DNA of 48,407 nucleotides from assembly GCA_002401955.1 (NCBI GenBank), contig NVUQ01000023.1, positions 1-48,407 on the forward strand, given 5' to 3'. This stretch comes from Flavobacteriales bacterium (GTDB lineage: Bacteria; Bacteroidota; Bacteroidia; Flavobacteriales_E; Vicingaceae). Made by a program: the position numbers and the translations under genes. Positions 34,575-45,400 of the stretch are shown here, in pieces (within the stretch, counting starts at the first letter, position 1; the number at the start of each line of letters is the position of its first letter). The notes beneath the pieces are model-generated. The model was not told where the DNA came from, did not search any database, and worked only from the letters and a program-made list of their open reading frames with translations.

Positions 34575-36119
34575 ATGTGGAAGAAATTAATTTTATGTTT
34601 AAGCTTCAGTTATTTTTTAACCTTGTCTATTATAGGACAAGGAGTATTTGTTCAGTGGGAGAATTTGGTTAACGTTTCCTACATCGGAAGCAATCAGAAA
34701 ATACAAAAAAGTACTCCTACTACTAATTGGGATGCTTGGGCACGCAGTACTAACGTTTGTGATTTCGGAGAAAAAGCAACCCTTAGTTATAACGTAGAAC
34801 CAAATCCAACTTCCAGTAAAAACATACTGATTGCATTAGGGGAATACACAAGTACTTATAGCTTTTCCCAAGTACAATTTGGGTTTCAAATCTCCGGCAA
34901 TCAAGTCATCATTATTGAGGGTGGTGCACCCATTTCTTCTTTTCAAAAAAAAGGAATTATTGAGCTCCAACTTGTGCGAATACAAACAGGTTCTGGATGG
35001 AAAGTTCGCTACCAAATTGATGGCACAAATGTACACACCGCAAACGCTACAGGTCTTGAATATAGAGCCTATGGACTCATCAAAAAAAATGGTAGAACCA
35101 TTAAGAATGTACGCTTAAAAAAGTTCCTTAAAATTAAGAAAACAATGAGTAATTGCCCTGGTAGTACGGGTTCAATTACCTTAAATACAAACACTGGAAT
35201 TCCACCATATAGCTATAACTGGAGTGATGGAGCTACTGTTACTTCCAGAACTGGATTAGCACCAGGGGTGTATACTGTTACGGTATCTGATGCAGGGGGT
35301 AATGTTTTAACAAAAAACATCAGGATCTTTAGTGCATTAAATTGGTACAACGAAGTCAATGTAACCACAAACTCTACTGAGGTAATCAGCATACCAGGGC
35401 CTTCTGGAATTGCAGAAGCTTATACTCAAAACAACTTGATAGCTGGAGAAAGTGGTTTTTTTAAATTTCGTTGTATTGGTCAAACTGGCACCTCACTCAT
35501 TGGTTTCTTCCAAATTGGAACACCAGCTGGAAGCCCTGTGTTTAATGGTTTTATGTTTGATGGAGCAAACTACCAACTCATAAAAGATAACATACCCCAA
35601 GGCTCATTAGCGGCTTTTAATACCACAGATGTGTTTAAGTTAAAAAGAGGGGCTACAGGAAATTTCAAGTACTTTGTAAATGCAGCACTGGTGGGTCAAA
35701 ATGCTGGATCGAATTCACTAAACCATCAAATCTATGCATCAATAAATGCTGTTGGCGAAGGATTTACTAAAATACATTCCACCTTTTGTTCTATCCGTTC
35801 CATCCCTATTAATTACGCCCAACCTAAATGTAAATTAGATGGTGGCTGCTACGCAGTATTAGACCAAACGCTCCGATTTATATACAAAAGTGAGTACCCC
35901 AATCATCCAGCCAAATTCAAGGTAAAAAATGAATTGGGAATTACCATTTCTTCTTCATCAACCAATACAATAACAGATGTAAACAGTGGAATAACTCAAC
36001 TCTTTAAACTTTCAGAAGGCTATTACGAATTAGATGTTAGTGCATTGGCAAGTGGCCGATACATTTTAGAAATAGCACATCCAGAACAAGAAACGCAATA
36101 CCTCAGATTCAAACTTTAA
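34575..36119 (+). CDS. Secreted protein with duplicated beta domain and a SprB-like repeat
   Basis: A 514-residue exported protein. After a signal peptide (1-22) come two related domains of about 150 residues, starting WENLVNVSYIG (about 28) and WYNEVNVTTNS (about 256), which share the layout of a concanavalin/jelly-roll type beta-sandwich. Between them lies a SprB-type repeat (about 190-250, NCPGSTGSITL, YSYNWSDGA, LAPGVYTVTVSDAGGN), a module typical of flavobacterial gliding adhesins. The C-terminus (GRYILEIAHPEQETQYLRF) resembles a short sorting domain but is not conclusive. It ends 23 bases before the giant RHS gene and is presumably the first gene of that operon. Confidence 0.75.
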   Translation: MWKKLILCLSFSYFLTLSIIGQGVFVQWENLVNVSYIGSNQKIQKSTPTTNWDAWARSTNVCDFGEKATLSYNVEPNPTSSKNILIALGEYTSTYSFSQVQFGFQISGNQVIIIEGGAPISSFQKKGIIELQLVRIQTGSGWKVRYQIDGTNVHTANATGLEYRAYGLIKKNGRTIKNVRLKKFLKIKKTMSNCPGSTGSITLNTNTGIPPYSYNWSDGATVTSRTGLAPGVYTVTVSDAGGNVLTKNIRIFSALNWYNEVNVTTNSTEVISIPGPSGIAEAYTQNNLIAGESGFFKFRCIGQTGTSLIGFFQIGTPAGSPVFNGFMFDGANYQLIKDNIPQGSLAAFNTTDVFKLKRGATGNFKYFVNAALVGQNAGSNSLNHQIYASINAVGEGFTKIHSTFCSIRSIPINYAQPKCKLDGGCYAVLDQTLRFIYKSEYPNHPAKFKVKNELGITISSSSTNTITDVNSGITQLFKLSEGYYELDVSALASGRYILEIAHPEQETQYLRFKL

Positions 36120-36142
36120 TTAGGCTTTAAACCTCTTCAATT

Positions 36143-39100
36143 ATGATCATAAAAATCAGAAAATCATTCTACACCCGTTTAACTGCGGCTTTTTTAATCC
36201 CGACAATGTTAAGCCCATGGGGAGCCTTTCCTGTGATGGCATCTGGAGGTGGGCCAGTTGATCCCAATTTGGTGAGTATGGAATCTAGCGAAATGGTAAA
36301 TGTTTCTACCGGAGATTTCTCTTACAGCATTCCGTTGTTGCAAGTAGGGAGTTACCCCATTAACCTGAGCTACAATGCGGATGTGAGTATGGAACAATCG
36401 GCTTCTTCGGTTGGTCTGGGCTGGAACATTAGTACTGGTGCCATTAACAGAACAGTTAGGGGTTTGCCCGATGATTTTAATGGTGATTTAGTGAAAACTA
36501 CCATGAACCTAAGACCTAATTTAACGCTTACGAATGAGTACACGTTTGAAGCGGAGATTATTGGGGTGGAGTTGGATGCTGGTAACAATGCCGTAACACC
36601 GAATCCAAATGGAACCTCCGGTAGTAACGGCTCATTAACTAATGGAAATACGAATCAATTAAACGGATCTGGAACGTTGTCTTTTGGAGTGACTTTTAAC
36701 AATTATACGGGCAATGAGGTTTCTTTCGGAGCGAATGGAAGCATCAGCAAATCAAAGAAGAACTATACAGAAGGGCACGTTCAAAGCTCTAGCAATTTCG
36801 GGTTAAGTGCAGGAGGAACCTCTTCTTCCCGTTCTGGTGTATCTACCAATGTGGGAGTTAACTTATCATTAGGTAAAGGAAAGTATCTGGGTTCTGCAGG
36901 GCTCGGTTTAAATCACAATACACTACATGGAAGCAGCCTGAATTATAGTTTCGGATTGACAAAAAAATGGAGCACTAACTTGGTCAGCTTTAAATCAGGT
37001 CTTAATCGTGCGGGATCATTCCCTTTTACCTCCACCTCTTATACCCCAACCGCCAACTTTGATTTTACCAACAAAGCCTATAGTTTTGATATTGACTTTG
37101 GAGGAGAGTTCTTTGGTTTTTTTCCCCATATCAAATACGCCCATTCCAAATACCAAAGCTGTCTGGCAGAAACAGTTAAGGAAGAACAGGCCTACGGTTA
37201 CTTTAACCTAGAGAACGCTTATAACAATGAAGATGCATTGCAAGATTTTAACTTGTCTCTCCCTTCCATTCACGAGGAAATTGAAATCATCAACACCCCT
37301 ATTCCTACCTATGATTATTTTACTTCGAGTACCACTGGAGATCTGTATCGAGCCATCAGAAACGATGCAGGTTATGTAAGAGATGCGGAAACCATCAGTA
37401 CAGGTCAAGCTCCATCTGCTTCAGGCGAAGTTGGAATCGGAACTGGATGGAATGCCGGTGTCAATTTGGACTACAGTTGGAACAACAACACAACAGGAGC
37501 CTGGGTAGGCGACAACCCCTACAGCGAAGGTGACCTGTTTAAATACGGTAAAACGACTCCCAACACCGATGCTACGATTCAGGCGAAATACGAAAAATAC
37601 ACCATTGTAAAAGTCAACAACCGATCTACAACAACTCCTTCTCAATTAGCTGCAGTAAAAGGTGAAGCAGCCATTCATCAAGGAATTTTCAAAGCGTCTG
37701 GAACGATTAATGGAGATGGCTTCTTTGCCACAGACAAAGACGACCTAACTACTTACGATGTAACCAATAATGCACACTACCAACACGAAAGAAGAGATCG
37801 GAATGTCGTTTTTCAACACCTTACCAATGCAGCGTTAAGAAATAGCCTAGAAGGACCGTTTACGGTATATACGGAAAACCAACACGGTTTTCTGAATGGT
37901 AATTATGAATCTGTAGGCGTATCAAATCCCCGTGATGTGATCGATTATCCGAATAGTCACATCGGTGAAATCACCATTATTGGTGCAGGTGGCTCTAGAG
38001 AAGTCTACGGTATTCCAGTGATGAACGAAACGGAGCAAGTTTCGTTCAACATCTCACCTTACAACAATTACGATCCTGCCAACCCATACGATCCAGGAGC
38101 TAGTTACAATCCAGCTAATCCATTCGATTATGCTACTGCACCAGACAAGGATGACATGGGCTTGGTAGAATATAAACCAGGCGAAGACAATTCTCTGGGA
38201 AATAAAAGAGGCAACAACTTCTACTACCTCAAAAATGAAGTTCCGAGTCACGCCACTTCATATCTCCTCACCGAAATGCTTTCTGGCAACTATACCGACC
38301 TTACTGGAAACGGCCCAACACCAGACGATTTTGGCGATTATGTCAGGTTCAATTATTCCGATCTTGGGGAAAGTCAATGGAGGTATCCCTACCAACAAAA
38401 CAGAGCAACTTTTAACGAAGGGTTTAAATCCAATGAGTTGGACGACATGGGAAGTTACCAATACGGGAAACGGGATTCCTATCTCATTCACTCCATCGAA
38501 TCGAAAGATATTATTGCAGAATTCGTCTACGAAGCGAGAGAAGATGGTTACGATGTGGCTGGTGAAAATGGTGGCATTTCCAGCAGTAACAAAACCCGAA
38601 AATTAACGCAAATCAAACTCTTCACCCGAAAAGGCAAAGAACTTGGCGAAGGTCCCATTAAGACTGTTAATTTTATGTACGACTATTCACTTTGTCAAGG
38701 CACCCCAGACCGCCAAACGCCAGGAGGAAAACTCACCCTCAAAGCGGTCTATTTTGAAAACTACGATTCCCCAAAAGGCAAATTACATCGTTACCGTTTC
38801 GATTATGGAGATGCGAATGATCTCATTCAGAATCCGCTCTATAATTTAAGTCACAAGGACCGGTGGGGAAGTTACAAAGATGACAATCAGCTCATCGATT
38901 TTGCTTCGGGAAGTCCGCTCGACAATAACGAATACCCCTATGCACAGCAGGATCTCACTACCGCCAATTCAGAAGTACAAGCTTGGAAACTCAAGACCAT
39001 CGACTTACCAAGTGGTAGTAGAATAGAAGTAGAATATGAAGTTGATTCCTACGAGTTTATCCAAGATAAAGAAGCCACCCGAATGTACACCGTAACTGGA

Positions 39101-42100
39101 TTTCATTCCTGGGAAGACGCAACAGACCCCTTTCCAAGTGCTACTGATTTCGATGAAACCATTTATGATTCCAAAGACGACAATCGATTTGCCATATTGG
39201 TTGATCTGGACGACCAGATTACCGCACCCACTCAAGGTGATGCACGATTGGTTTTTGAAAAAGAATTTCTACCTGACTACGATGGCATTAATTCCAAAAG
39301 ACACCTTTATTACAATACCCTTCTCAACCTTGCCCCACACAGAGCAGGAATAGTAGACCCCTCCGTTTTCGATTACATTCAGGGCTACGGTCAAATTAAG
39401 TTTTGGCACATGATTGAGCAAGTTGGAAGCCCCGGAACATACAACAGAGTGATCATTGAATTTGAAGGAGATGAAATCAATGCGGGTAACAACAACCCTA
39501 ATCAAAAAGTACATCCTGTAAGCCGAAAAGCATGGCAAATTATTAACGAAGCTATGCCACTGGTGATGTTCCCTGAACCTAATTTGGGTAAAATTTACAA
39601 CCACGACAACCAGATTAGTTGCGGCACTTACGATGACCTGGAAGAAGGTCAACAAGACAGCGATTTGTTTGACAGTGCGGGGAATCAGGAAAAGAACGTG
39701 TTCAGCTATCCCAACATCTACCACATGATGCGGAAAACAGGCTATGCCTCCAGAGCTGTACCCAACAAAAGTTGGGTACGACTACGAAGCGGACGAAACT
39801 CAAAATTAGGAGGAGGCCATCGCGTAAAATCCATTAAAGTTTACGACAATTGGAACGAGTTTAATCCAAATGAAAGTAGTTCAGTATATGGCACTCAATA
39901 TGATTATACCACTACCGATGCAAGAGACAATGTAGTGAGTAGTGGGGTTACATCTTATGAGCCAACAAATTCTGGGGCAGATGAAATTGCATTGCATCAT
40001 CCAAGTTTCTACATACACGATGGGAAAAGCGTTCCAAGTGAGCGATTCTACACCGAATTACCAATCAACGAAGAAATTTATGGAACTACCGATATTCGTT
40101 ATGCCGAAGTAAAAGTATCGAGCATCGACTATGACGGCTTAACCCTCAACAAACCAGGCTATACCAAATTTGAGCACTACACAGCCAAAGATTACCCACT
40201 GCAGTTTGACTATACCGATTCGGATAAAGAATTGAAAAAGCCAGGTGTTCTAAGTGTAATTGGATATTCAAAACGAAGATTTGGAATATCTCACGGGATG
40301 TCTATTGTAGCCAACGACATGCACGGAACATTCAAAGGGAAATACGTGTATTCCACACCAACAGGAGCAGACCCAACAGGAAACCTCATTTACAAGGAAG
40401 AACATTTTTACCGAGAACACGATCTTCTTGGAACGCTAAAAAGTAGTGTGCCTGTGATTCACAAAGACGGCACCCAAACAGATCAATTATTGGGTCTCAA
40501 TTTGGATGTGATGACCCACCTCAATAAAGCAGAGAACAACAACTCTACCGTGAAAATTGATGGGAACCTCGAGATTAACCTTCCTACCGTTATTCCTTCT
40601 GTTTGGCCAGGAGCAAAAACCAGCGAAATTTCTGTATTCAGTACCCTCACCACCAAAATTGTATACCAATCGGGAATTTTAGAGAAAATCGTTATTGATG
40701 ACAACGGACGCTATAAATCAACGACAAACCTACTTTACGATGCGAAGACAGGAGCGCCAATCGTTACCGAAATAATGCCAGAAGAACCCAATCTATTGGG
40801 CAATGGAGCACAGAAACTCTACGAATACAGTTACCCGGCTCATTGGGCCTATTCGGGCGTAGAAATTGCTTCCGAAAATGTGAATATTTTACGGACAGAC
40901 ATCTTGGATGCAAGTGGCAATATTCTAGCAGGTGAAAAACCTTATTTTCATCCAGGAGATGTTTTATTGCTTCCTACAGAAATTTTCCAGGACATTGTTT
41001 TAACCGTTGTTGAAAACGAGAATTCAAGTGCTTATTATCTGGTAGATAACGATGGAATCCAATTTTTCTCCCCGGGAACAGGAACCAAGTACCGAGTATT
41101 CCTCCCTGGAAGAAAAAATGTAACGGGTGCACCAATGGCACAGGTGACCACACTAGGCACTTATCCACCAATCCTCTCTCCTTACGAAGCAGCGTACAAT
41201 CACACGCAAGTAATTAGTGTATCAGGAATTGATTTATTTGAAGACGGAAAACTCCAGGGATCTTGTTTTCAAGAACTAGGGCATGGACTCATACTTAACC
41301 CGTATCGCTACAACCTAAAAGGACAATGGAAAACCCAAAACAGTTACACCTTCGACCACGATAGAGCCTACACAGCTGGTTTAGGAGTAGCTCGAACAGA
41401 TGGATTATTAACCACCTACCAACCTTTCTGGAAAAACGAAGGAGGTACCTGGTTACCAATTTACCACACCGGAAGATCCGATTACAACTCTAGCGATCCG
41501 CTTCAAAACTGGATTCACACTTCTGAAGCAACCCTTTTTGATCAATACGCCATTCCATTAGAGGCAGAAGATGTTCTTCAACTCAAAAGTGCCAGTTATG
41601 TGGGTTATAATCGCCAACACGGAAAAGCTTCCGTTTCCAATTCACGGTATGAAGAGTCTGGATTTGATGGGTTTGAAGACTACTTTTCCGATGGGACTGA
41701 GACTAACCCAAAAGACCCGAAACACATTCCATTCCCATGTTTAAACGATCATTTCAGACTGCTTAAACCTACCCTAACCACCAAAGAATCACATACTGGA
41801 AAATATTCGGTATTGGTATCTTCTGGAGAAACGAATTCATTTCAATCGGAGGTGTGGGATGGTACATCCATAGCCAACATCCTACATGCTGCTCCTTTTA
41901 CAGTAAATGCCTCCGATCTGGTTTCAAATCACCGTTTCGTTAATGGTGAAGCAGATAACAGATATGTAGTTATGGGATGGATAAAAGAAGAAAATACCAA
42001 TCCGCAATTAACCACTTATGATGCCAGCATTCAAATTATGGTAAACGGGGGTGTCATTATGGCGATTGAAAAGCGATCCAACATCATAGATGGTTGGCAA

Positions 42101-42409
42101 CGCATCGAACTCACTTTCGAAATCGATGACGCATTATCAAACGGAACACCAGTAGAAATTCTTCTCGTCTCTGGCAACACTGGAAACGCCTATTTCGATG
42201 ACATCAGGGTACATCCTTTCGACAGTGAAATGGAAGCACAAATTATAGATGCCGTTCAACAACGCCCAATGGCAACACTCGATAATCGAAATTTTGCCAC
42301 CATTTATCAATACGATGAAGACGGGAGCATGATCCGAACCATTAAAGAAACCGAACGCGGAAAACAAACCGTTGAGGAAAGTAGAACAGGAATTAGAATT
42401 TACGAATAA
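36143..42409 (+). CDS. Giant secreted RHS-family N-terminal module protein (Bacteroidota type)
   Basis: A 2088-residue exported protein. After a signal peptide (1-34) comes the opening that marks Bacteroidota RHS proteins: SSEMVNVSTGDFSYSIPLL then YNADVSMEQSASSVGLGWN and GAINRTVRGLPDDFNGD. A Gly/Ser-rich region follows (about 145-280), a long beta-rich body, a short Asn/Pro/Tyr repeat (YDPANPYDPGASYNPANPF, about 645-663), and near the C-terminus a carbohydrate-binding-like domain (about 1880-2030) ending FATIYQYDEDGSMIRTIKET. It would form part of a shell-like RHS structure or secreted toxin carrier. No toxin domain is seen. It is followed 21 bases later by the second RHS gene. GC content is visibly higher than upstream. 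Confidence 0.8.
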   Translation: MIIKIRKSFYTRLTAAFLIPTMLSPWGAFPVMASGGGPVDPNLVSMESSEMVNVSTGDFSYSIPLLQVGSYPINLSYNADVSMEQSASSVGLGWNISTGAINRTVRGLPDDFNGDLVKTTMNLRPNLTLTNEYTFEAEIIGVELDAGNNAVTPNPNGTSGSNGSLTNGNTNQLNGSGTLSFGVTFNNYTGNEVSFGANGSISKSKKNYTEGHVQSSSNFGLSAGGTSSSRSGVSTNVGVNLSLGKGKYLGSAGLGLNHNTLHGSSLNYSFGLTKKWSTNLVSFKSGLNRAGSFPFTSTSYTPTANFDFTNKAYSFDIDFGGEFFGFFPHIKYAHSKYQSCLAETVKEEQAYGYFNLENAYNNEDALQDFNLSLPSIHEEIEIINTPIPTYDYFTSSTTGDLYRAIRNDAGYVRDAETISTGQAPSASGEVGIGTGWNAGVNLDYSWNNNTTGAWVGDNPYSEGDLFKYGKTTPNTDATIQAKYEKYTIVKVNNRSTTTPSQLAAVKGEAAIHQGIFKASGTINGDGFFATDKDDLTTYDVTNNAHYQHERRDRNVVFQHLTNAALRNSLEGPFTVYTENQHGFLNGNYESVGVSNPRDVIDYPNSHIGEITIIGAGGSREVYGIPVMNETEQVSFNISPYNNYDPANPYDPGASYNPANPFDYATAPDKDDMGLVEYKPGEDNSLGNKRGNNFYYLKNEVPSHATSYLLTEMLSGNYTDLTGNGPTPDDFGDYVRFNYSDLGESQWRYPYQQNRATFNEGFKSNELDDMGSYQYGKRDSYLIHSIESKDIIAEFVYEAREDGYDVAGENGGISSSNKTRKLTQIKLFTRKGKELGEGPIKTVNFMYDYSLCQGTPDRQTPGGKLTLKAVYFENYDSPKGKLHRYRFDYGDANDLIQNPLYNLSHKDRWGSYKDDNQLIDFASGSPLDNNEYPYAQQDLTTANSEVQAWKLKTIDLPSGSRIEVEYEVDSYEFIQDKEATRMYTVTGFHSWEDATDPFPSATDFDETIYDSKDDNRFAILVDLDDQITAPTQGDARLVFEKEFLPDYDGINSKRHLYYNTLLNLAPHRAGIVDPSVFDYIQGYGQIKFWHMIEQVGSPGTYNRVIIEFEGDEINAGNNNPNQKVHPVSRKAWQIINEAMPLVMFPEPNLGKIYNHDNQISCGTYDDLEEGQQDSDLFDSAGNQEKNVFSYPNIYHMMRKTGYASRAVPNKSWVRLRSGRNSKLGGGHRVKSIKVYDNWNEFNPNESSSVYGTQYDYTTTDARDNVVSSGVTSYEPTNSGADEIALHHPSFYIHDGKSVPSERFYTELPINEEIYGTTDIRYAEVKVSSIDYDGLTLNKPGYTKFEHYTAKDYPLQFDYTDSDKELKKPGVLSVIGYSKRRFGISHGMSIVANDMHGTFKGKYVYSTPTGADPTGNLIYKEEHFYREHDLLGTLKSSVPVIHKDGTQTDQLLGLNLDVMTHLNKAENNNSTVKIDGNLEINLPTVIPSVWPGAKTSEISVFSTLTTKIVYQSGILEKIVIDDNGRYKSTTNLLYDAKTGAPIVTEIMPEEPNLLGNGAQKLYEYSYPAHWAYSGVEIASENVNILRTDILDASGNILAGEKPYFHPGDVLLLPTEIFQDIVLTVVENENSSAYYLVDNDGIQFFSPGTGTKYRVFLPGRKNVTGAPMAQVTTLGTYPPILSPYEAAYNHTQVISVSGIDLFEDGKLQGSCFQELGHGLILNPYRYNLKGQWKTQNSYTFDHDRAYTAGLGVARTDGLLTTYQPFWKNEGGTWLPIYHTGRSDYNSSDPLQNWIHTSEATLFDQYAIPLEAEDVLQLKSASYVGYNRQHGKASVSNSRYEESGFDGFEDYFSDGTETNPKDPKHIPFPCLNDHFRLLKPTLTTKESHTGKYSVLVSSGETNSFQSEVWDGTSIANILHAAPFTVNASDLVSNHRFVNGEADNRYVVMGWIKEENTNPQLTTYDASIQIMVNGGVIMAIEKRSNIIDGWQRIELTFEIDDALSNGTPVEILLVSGNTGNAYFDDIRVHPFDSEMEAQIIDAVQQRPMATLDNRNFATIYQYDEDGSMIRTIKETERGKQTVEESRTGIRIYE

Positions 42410-42430
42410 TTCAACCCAAAGCAGATTAAG

Positions 42431-45400
42431 ATGAAAAGACTAAAATGGATACTTATTATGCTTGGTGTAAGCACCATAGCACATGCAGCTAAAGATGAAA
42501 TGCTAAACACCAATACTGGATTTAATCTGGTGCAGAATCTGAGTGTAGAAAGTCAACAGTATTACGCTGTTTCCACTACTCCAATCTGGAACAATGACTT
42601 TAAAATCAAAACCATTTCTAACGAAATTACATTCGGAATAGATGAAAGTTACCTGCAGATAGATCCTTATTTTTCTTATAAAGTGATCTTCGATATCAGC
42701 TGGGAAGAATTAGTAGGTACTAGTCTTACAACACAGACGGCAACCGGAATTGAATTGGAAATTAATTACGACCCAAATATTCCATACAAAGATCGCGCGG
42801 TATATACTTTTGCCAATGGATTAAAAGTAGATATTACCAACATCCGTCTTTATAAAGAAGACCTTTTAAATAACTATTTGCCCTCTTCAGTAGATCGGGA
42901 AAACCTCTTTTTGAAATCATCTATTGAAACAGAATACTACGGTGTTTTCGATCGGTTTTATACCCCAGGCACGACTAACTCCGACATCAACCTCTCTCAG
43001 AGCGGTACAGAATTGCAAGTCAATTGGCTCAGTGTTGAAAATGCAGAAAGCTACGAACTAGAATGGACCTGGGTACACAGTTATTCCGGAGATTTAACTG
43101 GAAGTATCGCCAACCTGTTAGCGCAAACCGATATTCAATTCGACTTCAGGGATAATGCTACACGAGTAAGACTCTCTAAAAACGAGTATTCCATTCCGCT
43201 CACCTACCGACATGGATTTCTATTGGTGCGTTATCGTGGAATCGGAATTGGTGGAGCCAACCTCGACATCCCCATCGAAGGAAATTGGTGTGCAGCTCCA
43301 GTTACTGGAACAGTAGATCAGTATCCCACAGCATGTAAAACACAGACCTGGGCCCTCGATAACAACCAAATGAACTACTCGGCCCAAATGGGATACGTGG
43401 AAGATGGAACCCGTGGAGTAGCTGTACAATTTATGGATGGTACGACAAAACCACGTCAGACGCTCTCGAAAATGAATAGTCAGGACGAGGTAATGGCTGG
43501 AGCCACCATTTATGATTATTACGGAAGACCGGCCATTGAAGTGATGAGCTCACCGGTAAAACAATCCGATTTATTCTACGTGAATAATCTACACATGCGG
43601 CCTGGAAATATCCCTTATGATAAGAGTCAGTTCCACACCGATGCAGATATGTACGGGACTTGTGGTGTGTCATCCGCTCCTATTATGAGCCCTAATTTTT
43701 CCAAGGGTGCAGCCAATTACTACAGTCCAGAAAACACGAACAAAGATGGGGCAGAAGCTTATTTACCAGATGCCGAAGGCTATCCATTTGTTCAAACCCA
43801 TTATGCCAACGACCCAACCAGCAGAGTAAGGCGAGTTGGTGGAGTAGGGATAACCCATCAACTAGAAGAAGGCGAGCATTACACGGAAACCATGTACGAA
43901 ACCGTAAAAGCCAACGAGACTTACTATATTTTTGGTAATGATGCTGCCCCAGCAAACAACTATACCAGAATCATTACCAAAGATGCCAACGGACAAGTTA
44001 GCGTTGCTATTACCGACAGCTACGGAAGAACCGTAGCCACCTATTTAGAAGGAAATGCCCCAGCCGGATTAGAAGCCATTGAAGGAAACACGGCCCCAAC
44101 GGCTGTTACTACCCAATTGTTTAGTGATAATAGCCCCAATTTATTGGAAAACGGAATCCTAGGGGTACAAGAACTCATCGCAGTAACTGATCCCAATACT
44201 TTGTACACGTTCAATTACAACTTTGATCAAGTTACATTTACCGATTGCCTGCCTCCAGAGATATGTTTTGATTGTGTGTATGAAATCGAATTTAGAATTA
44301 CACCAGCGGAAGGAATCTTCAACCCTTCTTGTGGTCCTGTAGATGAAAACGGGAACCCTTATTTAAGTCCTTATTCATGGACGGAAACCGTTGGAACAAT
44401 CAGTGAAACAGATTTCAACACCGATTGCGATCCGCTCATTACCTTTTCTGATGTAGCTGCCAACAACGGAACCTTCTCCATCCAATTCCCTCGATTCGGG
44501 CAGTTTTATGTAACTAAAGTGCTGAAGGTGTCTGATGCGCCCATCGAATACTATTGGGAACAATACGTAGAGCATTCCCCTTGTCTCACCCCTTTCTCTG
44601 ATTTTCTGGCAGTAGAAATGAATGAGATTGATTATACAGCTTGCGAAAATTTAACAGCTTGTTACCAGAATTTTCTGGATGAATATGGAACATGGCCCAT
44701 GTACCAAGCCGAAAATCCAACAGCAATTGAACAATTTTATATTGACCTTAGAACCGATTTTATAGCAGCTTGCGAGAACGCTCCGATTTGCGAACAAATG
44801 TTCCCGTTTTTACTGGGAGATGTAAGTCCGAATGGACAGTATGGTTCTTTGGATCCAGCTGATGGACAAAGTGTTTTTAACTTGGGGAATGACATTGGAA
44901 TACATTGGCAAGAACCCTCCCTAGTCTATACCGAAGGAGGAATACCATCGTTAATTACAAACAATGCTGGTGCTTTGGTTCCTCCAAATGATCCAAGCAT
45001 TACCCTCATCGAATTCCTAAACAACTGGATAGATGAATGGGCAGAAGCACTGGTTCCTTTCCACCCGGAATATCAGACTTATTTATTCTGTCAGGCAAAT
45101 ACAGATGTGTTTGACTATGCTGCTTCTTTTAACAGTACAAGCACTATGGCCGATGCCATTGCCAATGGGTTTACAGATCCCGTTCCAACGGTTCCAGCGG
45201 GCTATGGATGCTTTTCCAATGCGCCTTTAAACCCAAGCACTTTTGATCCATTAGTAGTAAACTTCCTAACGGTTCCGCCTCCACCCTTAGGACCTTTAAA
45301 TATAGCCTCTTATCACTACTATGCACCAGGAATTGGATGGAGCTATGAAGATCAAGGCAATGCTATATTGGGTTACGGGGTAATTACTTGTCCGGGAGGA